Source of the DNA: Vibrio sp. JPW-9-11-11
GTDB taxonomy: Bacteria > Pseudomonadota > Gammaproteobacteria > Enterobacterales > Vibrionaceae
Reading direction: 5' to 3'
Assembly: GCF_013369335.1 (NCBI RefSeq)
Contig: NZ_SZQJ01000001.1
Coordinates: forward strand, 1-64,000
DNA: 64,000 nt
Part shown: positions 9,698 to 18,432 of the stretch, one piece after another
Numbering within the stretch: position 1 is the stretch's first letter
Layout of the letters: every line of letters begins with the position of its first letter
The notes under the pieces: generated by a model
Database searches by the model: none
Told to the model about the DNA's origin: nothing
Seen by the model: only the letters and a program-made list of their open reading frames with translations
Program-made: the position numbers and the translations under genes

Positions 9698-10750
9698 CTA
9701 ACTTTGAATCGGTAAATAAATAGTAAATGTTGTGCGACCAGGCCAGCTTTCTACGTCTATTTTGCCTTGGTGTTGGTCAATCAGGTTTTGGGCAATAGAA
9801 AGACCTAAGCCCGTTCCTCCCTCACGGCCGCTGACCATGGGGTAAAAAAGAGTGTCTTGAAGGTCGATTGGAATGCCCGGACCGTTATCGATGATCTCAA
9901 TTCTCGCCGCGAGTTTGCAGCGCTGGCCATGAATATTGGCTTGATGCACTGTTCTGGTGCGAAGCGTAATTTGACCATCGGTTTGTTGCTTGAGAATTTG
10001 CCCAGCATTACTGACGATGTTCAGCAGTGCTTGCTCGATTTGATCCGCGTCCATAATGATATCAGGCAGGCTTGGGTCATAATCGCGATCAATAGCAACG
10101 CTTTGGTTGGCTTCTAAGTCGACCAACTGGCGAATCTTTTCGAGAATGAGGTGTAAATTGGCGGGCTGCTTCTTGCCCGGTTTTTGTGGCCCTAATAAAC
10201 GATCGACCAGTGCCCGTAGTCGGTCCGCTTGTTCGATAATGATTTGGGTATACTCGCCCAAACTTGCGTCAGGCAAAGCCCGCTCCAATAGCTGCGCCGC
10301 ACCGCGTAACCCGCCGAGTGGATTCTTTATTTCGTGGGCCAGGCCGCGAACTAATAGCTTTGCGGCTTGTTGTTGGGCGTGTTGGTTGAGCTCTTGCGAT
10401 AAGCGACGCTGTTGCCCAATTTTACGCATCTCCACCAACAGCATCAGCTCTTTGTTCCACGAGATCGGGCTGACCGTAACTTCTAACATCAGTGGCTTAC
10501 CGTCGACGACAAAGGTAACGTCGCTATCGGTAATGCTCTGGCCACTCTGTAGAGGCTGAGACAGCAATGCCAAGTCCATGGAAGCGTGTTGAATCAGGTT
10601 CGATAGGGGATGGTCGACGATACGTTTAGCGCTCTGGGAAAACAGTTGTTCTGCTGATGGATTGGCGTAACGTACTTGCAGCGATTCGTTCATGATCAGA
10701 ATCGCGGTCACTTGATGATTTAAGATGATATCGTTGAGCTTGCTATCCAC
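9698..10750 (-). CDS. ntrB: Nitrogen regulation sensor kinase NtrB (NR-II)
   Basis: NtrB is the cytoplasmic kinase/phosphatase of NtrC, controlled by the PII protein. It has an N-terminal PAS domain (ILIMNESLQVRYANPSAEQL), the H box GLAHEIKNPLGG, and an ATPase domain with DNGPGIP and GGTGLGLSIA. The GTG start at 10750 is preferred over an upstream in-frame ATG at 10810: it has an AAGG/AAAGGG ribosome site, gives 350 residues and places the phospho-His at 139, as in E. coli NtrB. The upstream ATG lies beyond the NtrC site, which would be odd. No transmembrane segment is present. Confidence 0.96.
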   Translation of the reverse strand: MDSKLNDIILNHQVTAILIMNESLQVRYANPSAEQLFSQSAKRIVDHPLSNLIQHASMDLALLSQPLQSGQSITDSDVTFVVDGKPLMLEVTVSPISWNKELMLLVEMRKIGQQRRLSQELNQHAQQQAAKLLVRGLAHEIKNPLGGLRGAAQLLERALPDASLGEYTQIIIEQADRLRALVDRLLGPQKPGKKQPANLHLILEKIRQLVDLEANQSVAIDRDYDPSLPDIIMDADQIEQALLNIVSNAGQILKQQTDGQITLRTRTVHQANIHGQRCKLAARIEIIDNGPGIPIDLQDTLFYPMVSGREGGTGLGLSIAQNLIDQHQGKIDVESWPGRTTFTIYLPIQS

Positions 10751-10785
10751 TGCTTTACCCTTTCCTTGACCCCGAACTGTGCAAC

Positions 10786-10800
10786 GCACCATTTTGGTGC
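10786..10800 (-). promoter_or_regulatory. NtrC binding site upstream of ntrB
   Basis: GCACC-ATTTT-GGTGC is a perfect 15-base palindrome matching the core NtrC consensus (GCACC-N5-GGTGC). Its edge lies 35 bases upstream of the ntrB GTG start, a position that fits repression or autoregulation of a local ntrBC promoter by NtrC, as known in enteric bacteria. Confidence 0.8.
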
Positions 10801-10970
10801 GCGTGGACATTCAAGTATGGCGCATCACCGCTGATAACTGAAGGTAAAACCTCGCTAAGCTGTGCGTTAACGCTGTTTGTTTCACCGAAATAGCCACTTC
10901 TTGCAGTAAATGCACCGTAATAGGTTGTGATAATGCAATAAGCTTGCCGTATTGATTCTTTCGATTGAGT

Positions 10971-11004
10971 AAAAACAAAAAGGCTCGCCTACAAGAGGCG
11001 AGCC
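10971..11004 (-). terminator. Rho-independent terminator of glnA
   Basis: The stem GGCTCGCCT with loop ACAAG and arm AGGCGAGCC is followed, reading along the minus strand, by TTTTTGTTTTT. It lies about 50 bases past the glnA stop and separates glnA from ntrBC, so ntrBC expression comes from read-through or a local promoter. Confidence 0.9.
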
Positions 11005-11052
11005 CAATTATCTATCTACCAGTTATGCAACTAGTATTACATCGGCGCACGA

Positions 11053-12462
11053 TTACACTGAGTAGTACAGTTCAAACTCAAGTGGGTGAGTTGTCATGTT
11101 GACTTTCTCTACGTCTTGAGACTTAAGGTCGATGTAAGAGTCGATAAAGTCGTCAGAGAACACGCCGCCAGACGTTAGGAACTCACGGTCTGCATCTAGA
11201 CACTCTAGCGCTTCTTTCAGAGAGTAAGCCACTGTTGGGATTTCAGCTGCTTCTTCTGCAGGAAGGTCGTAAAGGTCTTTATCCATTGCTTCGCCTGGGT
11301 GGATCTTGTTCTTGATGCCGTCAAGACCAGCCATAAGCATTGCAGCGAAACATAGGTATGGGTTTGCTGATGGGTCACCGAAGCGCAGCTCGATACGACG
11401 TGCTTTAGGGCTTGGTACCACAGGGATACGGATAGAAGCACTGCGGTTACGTGCAGAGTAAGCAAGCATAACAGGTGCTTCGAAGCCTGGGACAAGACGC
11501 TTGTACGAGTTAGTCGATGCGTTAGCGAATGCGTTGATCGCTTTAGCGTGTTTGATGATACCACCGATGTAGTGAAGCGCCATTTCAGATAGGCCGCCGT
11601 ACTTGTCACCAGCAAATAGGTTAACACCGTCTTTGGCTAGAGATTGGTGAACGTGCATACCGCTGCCGTTGTCACCAACTAGGGGCTTAGGCATGAATGT
11701 CGCTGTTTTACCAAATGCGTGAGCAACGTTGTGTACCACGTACTTGTAAACCTGAATTTCGTCCGCTTTCGCCGTTAGAGTGTTGAAGCGAGTTGCGATT
11801 TCGTTCTGACCTGCAGTCGCCACTTCGTGGTGATGCGCTTCTACCACTTGGCCCATCTCTTCTAGGATTAGACACATTGCAGAACGGATATCTTGTGAAG
11901 AATCAACAGGTGCGACTGGGAAGTAACCGCCTTTAACGCCAGGGCGGTGACCTTTGTTACCACCTTCGATGTCAGAACCTGTGTTCCAAGCGGCTTCGAT
12001 GTCGTCGATCTTGAAGAAAGAACCAGACATGTCAGTGGCGAATTTCACATCGTCAAATAGGAAGAACTCTGGCTCTGGACCCACTAGTACGGTATCCGCG
12101 ATACCTGTTGAACGTAGGTAATCTTCTGCGCGTTTAGCGATAGAGCGAGGGTCACGGTCGTAGCCTTGCATTGTTGCAGGCTCTAGGATGTCACAACGAA
12201 CGTTTAGCGTTGCGTCTTCTGTGAATGGGTCAAGAACAGCAGATGATGCATCCGGCATCATTACCATGTCAGATTCGTTGATCCCTTTCCAGCCAGCAAC
12301 TGATGAACCATCAAACATCTTACCTTCTTCAAAGAAGTCTGCGTCAACTTGGTGAGCAGGAATCGATACGTGCTGCTCTTTACCTTTTGTATCTGTAAAA
12401 CGTAGGTCAACAAACTTAACTTCGTTTTCTTGGATCAGCGATAGAACGTTTTCTACTGACAT
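11053..12462 (-). CDS. glnA: Glutamine synthetase, type I
   Basis: The enzyme makes glutamine from glutamate, ammonia and ATP and is the main route of ammonium assimilation. The 469-residue length equals that of the enteric dodecameric GSI. Visible motifs are [12 protein letters not shown] near the N terminus, the metal-binding [22 protein letters not shown], the ATP-binding [10 protein letters not shown] region, RIPV and [15 protein letters not shown]. The tyrosine of [11 protein letters not shown] is the expected adenylylation site of the GSI-beta subgroup. A GGAGG site lies nine bases before the ATG. Upstream lie a sigma54 promoter and NtrC sites, so expression should rise under nitrogen limitation. 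Confidence 0.98.
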   Translation of the reverse strand: MSVENVLSLIQENEVKFVDLRFTDTKGKEQHVSIPAHQVDADFFEEGKMFDGSSVAGWKGINESDMVMMPDASSAVLDPFTEDATLNVRCDILEPATMQGYDRDPRSIAKRAEDYLRSTGIADTVLVGPEPEFFLFDDVKFATDMSGSFFKIDDIEAAWNTGSDIEGGNKGHRPGVKGGYFPVAPVDSSQDIRSAMCLILEEMGQVVEAHHHEVATAGQNEIATRFNTLTAKADEIQVYKYVVHNVAHAFGKTATFMPKPLVGDNGSGMHVHQSLAKDGVNLFAGDKYGGLSEMALHYIGGIIKHAKAINAFANASTNSYKRLVPGFEAPVMLAYSARNRSASIRIPVVPSPKARRIELRFGDPSANPYLCFAAMLMAGLDGIKNKIHPGEAMDKDLYDLPAEEAAEIPTVAYSLKEALECLDADREFLTSGGVFSDDFIDSYIDLKSQDVEKVNMTTHPLEFELYYSV

Positions 12463-12570
12463 CTTGGATAACCTCCAGTGTTGTTAAAGCGGTTTTGCTT
12501 GGTGCTCGTGTTGAGTCCAGCATTGATTAATTACATTGCAAACTTATTAATCGATGCTGATATAAATAAA

Positions 12571-12587
12571 AGCTAAAACCATGCCAA
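12571..12587 (-). promoter_or_regulatory. Sigma54 (-24/-12) promoter of glnA
   Basis: On the minus strand the sequence reads TTGGCATGGTTTTAGCT, with the GG and GC elements ten bases apart as required for sigma54 (consensus TGGCAC-N5-TTGC). It predicts transcription starting near 12560, leaving a leader of about 100 bases before glnA. NtrC sites lie roughly 110 to 140 bases further upstream, the usual enhancer distance. Confidence 0.8.
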
Positions 12588-12635
12588 AAAAATTAATCCA
12601 TTAATTTCAATAAATTAGCGGGGTAAGTATTAAAA

Positions 12636-12655
12636 TGGTGCATGCGTTTGCACCA
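12636..12655 (-). promoter_or_regulatory. Paired outward NtrC half-sites upstream of glnA
   Basis: TGGTGCA and TGCACCA half-sites lie six bases apart in the orientation opposite to a full NtrC operator. They are close to the complete operator at 12670. They may act as weak accessory sites, or with neighbouring half-sites make up a second dimer site. Function is inferred from sequence only. Confidence 0.45.
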
Positions 12656-12669
12656 AAATGATCTTTGTT

Positions 12670-12686
12670 TGCACATTAATGGTGCA
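12670..12686 (-). promoter_or_regulatory. NtrC enhancer site upstream of glnA
   Basis: TGCACATTAATGGTGCA is a 17-base site that matches the NtrC consensus TGCACCA-N3-TGGTGCA at all but two positions of the left half. Its centre is about 118 bases upstream of the predicted sigma54 start. A further TGCACCA half-site follows at 12697-12703. Confidence 0.8.
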
Positions 12687-12954
12687 ATTTAATGGTTGCA
12701 CCAAGAGTAAACAAACGAGCGTCTCCATTCAGCCTAGATTTGGCCTTTATGTCAATCGGGATTTCCCCACACTCGCCGCACTATTGCGTTCAATCAAAAA
12801 ATATCTCGCGATATGAGGCGAATCAGATCACATATTTCTGGGTTTTTCGCTAAAATCTGGTACATTATGGCCGTTTTTTTAATCAAGTAAGTACGTGGAC
12901 AACACCAACAGTGTGTGATCGGCGTGCTTCTGCCTATTCGAGCGAATCAAATCC

Positions 12955-14784
12955 ATGGCTACTCCACAGATTGATAAATTAAGAAATATCGCGATCATCG
13001 CGCACGTTGACCACGGTAAAACAACACTGGTTGATAAACTACTACAGCAATCAGGTACGTTAGAGTCTCGCGGTGAAGCTGAAGAGCGAGTCATGGACTC
13101 AAACGATATCGAGAAAGAGCGCGGAATTACCATTCTTGCTAAGAACACAGCAATCAACTGGAATGATTACCGCATCAACATCGTAGATACTCCAGGACAC
13201 GCCGACTTCGGTGGTGAAGTAGAACGTATCATGTCGATGGTTGACTCAGTACTACTTATCGTTGACGCAGTTGATGGCCCAATGCCACAAACGCGCTTCG
13301 TAACGCAAAAAGCCTTTGCTCATGGCCTAAAACCAATCGTTGTTATCAACAAGATTGACCGCCCAGGCGCGCGTCCTGACTGGGTGATGGACCAAGTCTT
13401 CGACCTATTTGATAACTTAGGTGCTACTGACGAACAGTTAGACTTTAAAGTGGTTTACGCTTCAGCATTGAACGGTTGGGCTTCTCTAGAAGAAGGCGAA
13501 ACTGGCGAAGACATGGAACCACTATTCCAAACGATCGTTGAAGAAGTCACCGCCCCACAAGTTGACCTAGATGGTCCGCTACAGATGCAAGTGTCTCAGT
13601 TAGACTACAGCTCTTACGTAGGCGTTATCGGTGTTGCGCGTGTCACTCGTGGTTCTGTTAAGCCGAACCAGCAAGTCACGGTTATTGGTGCTGACGGTAA
13701 AACTCGTAACGGTAAAGTGGGCACGGTAATGGGCTACCTTGGCCTAGAGCGTCACGAAGTTGAGCAAGCGAACGCAGGTGACATCATCGCCATTACAGGT
13801 CTTGGTGAGCTTAAAATCTCAGACACCATCTGTGCACAAAACGCAGTAGAAGCGTTACCACCGCTGTCTGTTGATGAACCAACCGTAACCATGACGTTCC
13901 AAGTAAACACCTCTCCATTCGCGGGTAAAGAAGGTAAGTTCGTGACTTCACGTAACATCCTTGAGCGTTTAGAGAAGGAACTGGTACACAACGTTGCACT
14001 TCGCGTTGAGCAAACAGACGATCCAGACAAATTCCGCGTATCAGGTCGTGGTGAGCTTCACCTATCTATCCTGATCGAAAACATGCGTCGTGAAGGCTTC
14101 GAGCTTGCAGTATCGCGTCCAGAAGTAATCATCAAAGAAGAAGATGGTCAGCTATTGGAACCATTCGAAACGGTAACTATCGACGTGATGGAAGAGCACC
14201 AAGGCGGCATCATGGAGAACATCGGCCTACGTAAAGGTGAGCTAAAAGACATGTCTCCAGATGGCAAAGGCCGTGTACGTATGGACTTCGAAATGCCATC
14301 TCGTGGTCTGATCGGTTTCCAAACGGAATTCATGACACTGACTTCAGGTTCTGGACTTCTATACCATACATTTGATCGCTACGCGCCACATAAAGGCGGT
14401 AATATTGGTCAACGTGTTAACGGTGTACTGATCGCGAACGCGATGGGTAAAGCGCTCACTAACGCGCTGTTTAACCTCCAAGAACGTGGTCGCCTATTTA
14501 TCGGGCATGGTGTGGAAGTTTACGAAGGTATGGTTATCGGTATTCACAGCCGTGATAACGACCTAACGGTAAACGCACTGAAAGGTAAGCAGCTCACTAA
14601 CGTTCGTGCATCAGGTACCGATGACGCACAGGTTCTTACGCCGCCAATCAAGATGACGCTTGAGCAAGCACTCGAGTTCATCGATGATGACGAACTAGTA
14701 GAAGTAACCCCTGAAAGCATCCGTATCCGTAAGAAGTTCCTGACGGAAAGCGATCGTAAACGCGCGTCTCGCTCGGCGAAGTAA
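12955..14784 (+). CDS. typA: Ribosome-associated GTPase TypA/BipA
   Basis: TypA is a translational GTPase that binds the ribosome and aids 50S assembly and stress or cold adaptation. The 609-residue protein has the G1 motif AHVDHGKTT near residue 17, the switch region [19 protein letters not shown] (G3) and NKIDRPGAR (G4), followed by EF-G-like domains II, III and V and the TypA-specific C-terminal domain. The length matches E. coli BipA (607). No strong ribosome site precedes the ATG. It is divergent from glnA and ends at its own terminator. Confidence 0.98.
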   Translation: MATPQIDKLRNIAIIAHVDHGKTTLVDKLLQQSGTLESRGEAEERVMDSNDIEKERGITILAKNTAINWNDYRINIVDTPGHADFGGEVERIMSMVDSVLLIVDAVDGPMPQTRFVTQKAFAHGLKPIVVINKIDRPGARPDWVMDQVFDLFDNLGATDEQLDFKVVYASALNGWASLEEGETGEDMEPLFQTIVEEVTAPQVDLDGPLQMQVSQLDYSSYVGVIGVARVTRGSVKPNQQVTVIGADGKTRNGKVGTVMGYLGLERHEVEQANAGDIIAITGLGELKISDTICAQNAVEALPPLSVDEPTVTMTFQVNTSPFAGKEGKFVTSRNILERLEKELVHNVALRVEQTDDPDKFRVSGRGELHLSILIENMRREGFELAVSRPEVIIKEEDGQLLEPFETVTIDVMEEHQGGIMENIGLRKGELKDMSPDGKGRVRMDFEMPSRGLIGFQTEFMTLTSGSGLLYHTFDRYAPHKGGNIGQRVNGVLIANAMGKALTNALFNLQERGRLFIGHGVEVYEGMVIGIHSRDNDLTVNALKGKQLTNVRASGTDDAQVLTPPIKMTLEQALEFIDDDELVEVTPESIRIRKKFLTESDRKRASRSAK

Positions 14785-14810
14785 TTTTCAGCGATAGCGA
14801 AATAGCATAA

Positions 14811-14842
14811 AAAAGCCCCGAGTTCCGCTCGGGGCTTTTGTG
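14811..14842 (+). terminator. Rho-independent terminator of typA
   Basis: AAAGCCCCGAG-TTCCG-CTCGGGGCTTTT forms a strong GC stem with a short T tract about 25 bases after the typA stop. The start of the next gene follows within about 20 bases of it. Confidence 0.88.
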
Positions 14843-14860
14843 TTTGTAGAGAGGAAAGGT

Positions 14861-15403
14861 ATGCAGCCAATTATTATTACCGGTGGTCCGGGAGCAGGGA
14901 AAACGACGTTACTAAACGCACTGGGTGAGCAGGGGTATGCGACGTTTGCTGAAAGCTCTCGAACCTTGATTGAACAGCAAAGCCAGTTGGATAACGGTAT
15001 CTTACCTTGGACTAATCTTCCTCAATTCGCCAACTTATGCCTTGATCTAATGGGCAAGCAAAAACGAGCAGCGCTGAAGTATTCGGTCGCCTTCGTTGAC
15101 CGAGCGATTGCAGACATTGTGGGCTATTTGAAAGTGGCGGGTTGTGAAATCCCGTCAAGGTTTGTCACACAAAGCGCTGGCTATCATCCGAAGGTGTTCT
15201 TTTGCCGTCCAGAGCAATCTGTCTATGTTCAGGATCAAGTGCGGCCACACAGCTTTGAAGAAGCGTTAGAGATACATCAGGTTCTAGTCGAGACTTACAC
15301 TGAGTTAGGGTACCAAGTGGTCGAGGTGCCATGGTCGAGCGTGGCGGAAAGAGTGGCGTTTGTTGCCAACGCGTTGGCACTTCACCATCAGGCGGCAAAC
15401 TAA
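14861..15403 (+). CDS. Small AAA_28-type P-loop ATPase of unknown role
   Basis: This is a 180-residue cytoplasmic P-loop protein. Walker A GGPGAGKTT lies at residues 8-16 and VAFVDRAIAD is a likely Walker B region; overall it resembles the AAA_28/NadR-kinase-like predicted nucleotide kinases. The substrate is unknown. The start at 14861 is chosen because GAGGAAAGG immediately precedes it and the P-loop then sits at the N terminus; an in-frame start at 14840 would begin inside the typA terminator. It lies just after that terminator and must have its own promoter or depend on read-through. Confidence 0.8.
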   Translation: MQPIIITGGPGAGKTTLLNALGEQGYATFAESSRTLIEQQSQLDNGILPWTNLPQFANLCLDLMGKQKRAALKYSVAFVDRAIADIVGYLKVAGCEIPSRFVTQSAGYHPKVFFCRPEQSVYVQDQVRPHSFEEALEIHQVLVETYTELGYQVVEVPWSSVAERVAFVANALALHHQAAN

Positions 15404-15404
15404 C

Positions 15405-15425
15405 ACCTCCTCGCGAGGAGGAGGT
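15405..15425. terminator. GC-rich hairpin between convergent genes
   Basis: CCTCCTCGCGAGGAGG is a perfect palindrome lying between the ATPase gene and the convergent DUF2959 gene. It has no T tract on either side, so it may be a weak or Rho-assisted end or an RNA-stabilising hairpin rather than an intrinsic terminator. Confidence 0.45.
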
Positions 15426-15433
15426 ATATCCCA

Positions 15434-16075
15434 TTATTTTTGGCTCAGTTGGTGCAAAAATTTGTCGGATTCTGCAATCGCAGCATTCATTTGCGTAATC
15501 GCGAACTGAATATCTTGCTCTAGGTTAGTAAACTCACCTTGTAGAGCACCAATCGCGCTAGCGTTGAGGTTATGCTTCAAATAGAGCGTGTTATCACGCA
15601 GCGTGTTGAGTACTGGCGTCATCTTATCTTCAGCACGTTTCATTGCTGACAGCATGGTTTTGTATGAGCGCTGGGTCTCGTTAAGTTTTTGTTCGCTGGC
15701 GCGACGCAGTTTACTACTGGTGTATAGCTCAAGTTCGTCTTGCCATTCAGCGAACAGGGCGTCGGAGACATCTTCAATCGCGGCGATACGGTCACTCACA
15801 TCTTGCGCGGCTTTTTCGCTATCTTGATACTTGTCATTGATTTGGTTGTACACCGTTTCAAGCTCACCACCGTCAAAGTTGGTCAGTGCGGAAAGGGCTT
15901 CTAAAGCACTGGTGAACTCTTGCTGGGCGTCTTGCTGAGATTGCTTAGCGTCTTCGACGCGATCCACCATGATGTCACGTTTGTGATAGCCTACTTGCTC
16001 CATTGCAGAGTAATAAGCGGATTGACACCCTGTTAGGGTAAAAATCGACAATACAAACACCAGTAAGTACGGCAT
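15434..16075 (-). CDS. DUF2959 family lipoprotein
   Basis: This is a 213-residue exported lipoprotein. The signal peptide MPYLLVFVLSIFTLTGCQS has the lipobox LTGC with the lipidated cysteine at residue 17. The remainder is strongly helical and rich in Glu, Gln, Ala and Asp, with coiled-coil character (for example DAKQSQQDAQQEFTSALEAL). The sequence fits the DUF2959 family, for which I know no function. An AAAGGA ribosome site supports the start. It is convergent with the ATPase gene and divergent from the yihY-like gene. Confidence 0.82.
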   Translation of the reverse strand: MPYLLVFVLSIFTLTGCQSAYYSAMEQVGYHKRDIMVDRVEDAKQSQQDAQQEFTSALEALSALTNFDGGELETVYNQINDKYQDSEKAAQDVSDRIAAIEDVSDALFAEWQDELELYTSSKLRRASEQKLNETQRSYKTMLSAMKRAEDKMTPVLNTLRDNTLYLKHNLNASAIGALQGEFTNLEQDIQFAITQMNAAIAESDKFLHQLSQK

Positions 16076-16137
16076 GATGGGATCCTTTCCTTTAAAATTA
16101 CCCTGTTAGGATGACTGAGTTGCTAGGGAGTTACAAG

Positions 16138-17058
16138 TTGAAAATCGAACCCTTACTAACGCAAGCACTGCTCTTTGCGCGCTATCTTCTGACGCGAATG
16201 AAACACGACCGAGTCAATGTTAATGCAGGTTATTTGGCTTACATTACACTGTTGTCGATTGTCCCTATGCTCACGGTATTGTTATCCGTTCTGTCTTCTT
16301 TTGCCATTTTTGACAACGCCGGTGACGCCATCCAAGACTTTGTGATCACTCACTTTGTTCCAGCCGCTGGCGATGCGGTTAAAGGGGCATTACTTGAGTT
16401 TGTCGCTAATACGGGGAAAATGAGCGCGGTGGGGGGCGGGTTTCTGTTTGTGGCTGCGCTGATGTTGATCTCCAACATCGATAAAAATCTCAACTACATT
16501 TGGCGGGTGCATAAAAAGCGTCGCGCGGTGTTTTCTTTCTCTATGTACTGGATGGTGCTGACCTTAGGGCCGATCTTAGTTGGTGCGAGTATTGCTGCGA
16601 CTTCGTATGTCACATCACTGAAAATCATCGACCACGAGGCGATCAGTGGTGTGTACAATCAACTGCTGCGCTGGCTACCTTTTTTATTATCCTTCTTTGC
16701 TTTTGCCGGTTTGTATCTTCTGGTACCGAATAAAAAAGTGCAGCTCTCTCATGCGGCGCTTGGGGCGATAGTGGCTGCGCTGCTGTTTGAGGCGAGCAAA
16801 AAAGGCTTTGCGGCCTACATTACTCAGTTTCCCTCGTATCAACTGATATACGGTGCGCTCGCGGCGATCCCTATTCTGTTCGTTTGGGTCTATCTGTGTT
16901 GGTTAATCGTACTCGTTGGCGCTGAGGTCACGGCGTCGCTGGGAGAAAGAGAGCAATGGAGAGAATTACCCCAAGAAGTGGTACACTCTTCGCCATCACG
17001 CAATCGATTAATAGTAAAAGGAAAAAACAGTGATAGCACTGATTCAGAGAGTGAGTGA
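16138..17058 (+). CDS. YihY/BrkB family inner-membrane protein
   Basis: The product is an integral membrane protein of the YihY/virulence factor BrkB family, about 306 residues with six predicted helices. Typical features are [20 protein letters not shown] near the N terminus and [20 protein letters not shown] towards the C terminus. Its biochemical role is not settled; E. coli YihY was once misnamed RNase BN. The start is uncertain. A TTG at 16138 has AGGGAG seven bases upstream and begins the conserved region, whereas the in-frame ATG at 16111 has no spaced ribosome site and would add nine residues. The 3' end overlaps dtd by 29 bases. Confidence 0.85.
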   Translation: MKIEPLLTQALLFARYLLTRMKHDRVNVNAGYLAYITLLSIVPMLTVLLSVLSSFAIFDNAGDAIQDFVITHFVPAAGDAVKGALLEFVANTGKMSAVGGGFLFVAALMLISNIDKNLNYIWRVHKKRRAVFSFSMYWMVLTLGPILVGASIAATSYVTSLKIIDHEAISGVYNQLLRWLPFLLSFFAFAGLYLLVPNKKVQLSHAALGAIVAALLFEASKKGFAAYITQFPSYQLIYGALAAIPILFVWVYLCWLIVLVGAEVTASLGEREQWRELPQEVVHSSPSRNRLIVKGKNSDSTDSESE

Positions 17059-17464
17059 GGCCGCCGTTCGAGTTGATGGTCAAGTGGTCGGAGAGATCGA
17101 CCAAGGTCTGCTTGTTCTGCTCGGCGTCGAGAAAGACGATGATGAAGCGAAAGCCAAGCGACTGATGGAACGTGTGACCACTTATCGAGTGTTTGAAGAC
17201 CAAGACGGGAAAATGAACCTCAATGTGAAACAAATCGAAGGTAAAGTCTTGGTGGTGTCGCAGTTTACCCTGCCGGCTGATACCAAGAAGGGCACTCGCG
17301 CGGGGTTCTCGCGTGGCGCGCATCCTGCTGATGCCGAGCGACTGTACGACTATTTCTCAGACCGCTGTGCGGAAGTTTTGCCGACTGAGCGTGGCCGCTT
17401 TGCGGCGGATATGAAGGTCTCTTTGGTCAATGATGGCCCCGTGACTTTCTGGCTACAGGTATAA
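17030..17464 (+). CDS. dtd: D-aminoacyl-tRNA deacylase
   Basis: Dtd hydrolyses D-aminoacyl-tRNAs, such as D-Tyr-tRNA, and glycyl-tRNA-Ala, recycling tRNA and protecting translation. The 144-residue sequence starts [17 protein letters not shown] and contains the two catalytic-site motifs, SQFTLPAD and the Gly-cisPro loop [11 protein letters not shown]. Translation starts at GTG, 29 bases inside the yihY-like gene and after AAAAGGAAA, so the two genes are coupled. Cytoplasmic homodimer in known members. Confidence 0.96.
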   Translation: MIALIQRVSEAAVRVDGQVVGEIDQGLLVLLGVEKDDDEAKAKRLMERVTTYRVFEDQDGKMNLNVKQIEGKVLVVSQFTLPADTKKGTRAGFSRGAHPADAERLYDYFSDRCAEVLPTERGRFAADMKVSLVNDGPVTFWLQV

Positions 17465-17508
17465 TTAACTCTTGAGCGAATCACGCCGCCACAACAAAAA
17501 GGATTTTT

Positions 17509-18432
17509 ATGTTTAAGCTGATCACGCCGAAAACGGATAACCAACTTAATAAGTACTATCACTTTCGTTGGCAGATGCTGAGAGAGCCTTGGCAGATGCC
17601 GATAGGCTCTGAACGTGACGAGTATGACCCGATGAGCCATCATCGCATGATCGTTGACGGCCGGGGGCGTCCGATGGCGATCGGTCGGCTATACATTACC
17701 CCGGATAGCGAAGGTCAGATCCGTTTTATGGCGGTGAAAAATAACCGTCGGAGCAAAGGGATGGGTTCTTTGGTGCTGGTGGCTTTGGAGTCACTCGCGC
17801 GCCAAGAAGGAGCAAAACGCTTGGTGTGTAATGCTCGAGAAGATGCGATCTCGTTTTACGAAAAGAATGGCTTTGAGCGACGCGGTGAGTTGACCGACGA
17901 GCGCGGTCCCGTGCGCCACCAACAAATGGTCAAGCAGCTCGATCCCATGGCTAATGTGCTGCGTAAACCGGAGTGGTGTACCGAGTTGCAAGAGCGCTGG
18001 GAGAACCAGATCCCAATCAGTGACAAGATGGGGATTAAGATCAATCAGTACACCGGCTATCAGTTTGAGTGTAGCGCGCAGCTCAATCCTAACCTCAACC
18101 CGCACAATACCATGTTTGCTGGATCGGCGTTCACCTTAGCCACACTGACGGGTTGGGGGATGACTTGGCTACTGATGAAAGAGCGCAACCTCAGCGGTGA
18201 TATAGTGCTGGCGGATAGCCGTATTCGCTACCGTCATCCAGTCACTCAAAGTCCGGTCGCTTCCACATCGCTCGACGGTATTAGTGGCGACCTAGACCGC
18301 CTCGCCGCAGGGCGAAAAGCGCGCATCGTGATTCATGTCACCATCAATAGTGGCGATTTGCCTGCGGTCGAATTTATTGGCACCTACATGCTGTTGCCGG
18401 ACTACCAAGCGGTGATTGGCAGCGACGATTAG
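17509..18432 (+). CDS. yiiD: GNAT acetyltransferase-hotdog thioesterase fusion (YiiD/FabY-like)
   Basis: This is a 307-residue two-domain protein. Residues 1 to about 145 form a GNAT acetyltransferase domain, with the acetyl-CoA loop in NNRRSKGMGSLVL. Residues of about 165-307 form a hotdog-fold YiiD_C thioesterase-like domain (NPHNTMFAGSAFTLATLTGW). E. coli YiiD has been linked to initiation of fatty acid synthesis under the name FabY; that role is assumed here only from family membership. AAGGA precedes the ATG. The stop codon overlaps the convergent AsmA-family stop by four bases. Confidence 0.85.
   Translation: MFKLITPKTDNQLNKYYHFRWQMLREPWQMPIGSERDEYDPMSHHRMIVDGRGRPMAIGRLYITPDSEGQIRFMAVKNNRRSKGMGSLVLVALESLARQEGAKRLVCNAREDAISFYEKNGFERRGELTDERGPVRHQQMVKQLDPMANVLRKPEWCTELQERWENQIPISDKMGIKINQYTGYQFECSAQLNPNLNPHNTMFAGSAFTLATLTGWGMTWLLMKERNLSGDIVLADSRIRYRHPVTQSPVASTSLDGISGDLDRLAAGRKARIVIHVTINSGDLPAVEFIGTYMLLPDYQAVIGSDD

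Larger units (their letters stand above)
10751..11052. other. Intergenic region between glnA and ntrB
   Basis: This gap of 302 bases holds the glnA terminator at its right end and one NtrC palindrome just upstream of the ntrB start. I see no open frame of credible length or RNA gene in the middle part (about 10810-10960). A local promoter for ntrBC is expected here, but no convincing -35/-10 pair could be fixed by eye. Confidence 0.6.
12463..12954. other. Divergent regulatory region between glnA and typA
   Basis: This region of 492 bases contains the glnA leader, a sigma54 promoter and a cluster of NtrC sites in its left half. The right half (about 12710-12954) should hold the typA promoter and leader; the AT-rich stretch near 12840-12870 is a possible place, but I could not assign a firm -35/-10 pair. 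No gene was found on either strand; the minus-strand frame covering the right end is the shadow of typA. Confidence 0.65.

Noticed and set aside
10971..11004. Possible small RNA between glnA and ntrB
   Set aside because: The stem is a plain terminator for glnA; no separate promoter could be seen for a small RNA.
12879..13157. Minus-strand open frame of 92 codons across the typA start
   Set aside because: It is antisense to the conserved GTPase motifs of typA, has no ribosome site and no recognisable sequence.
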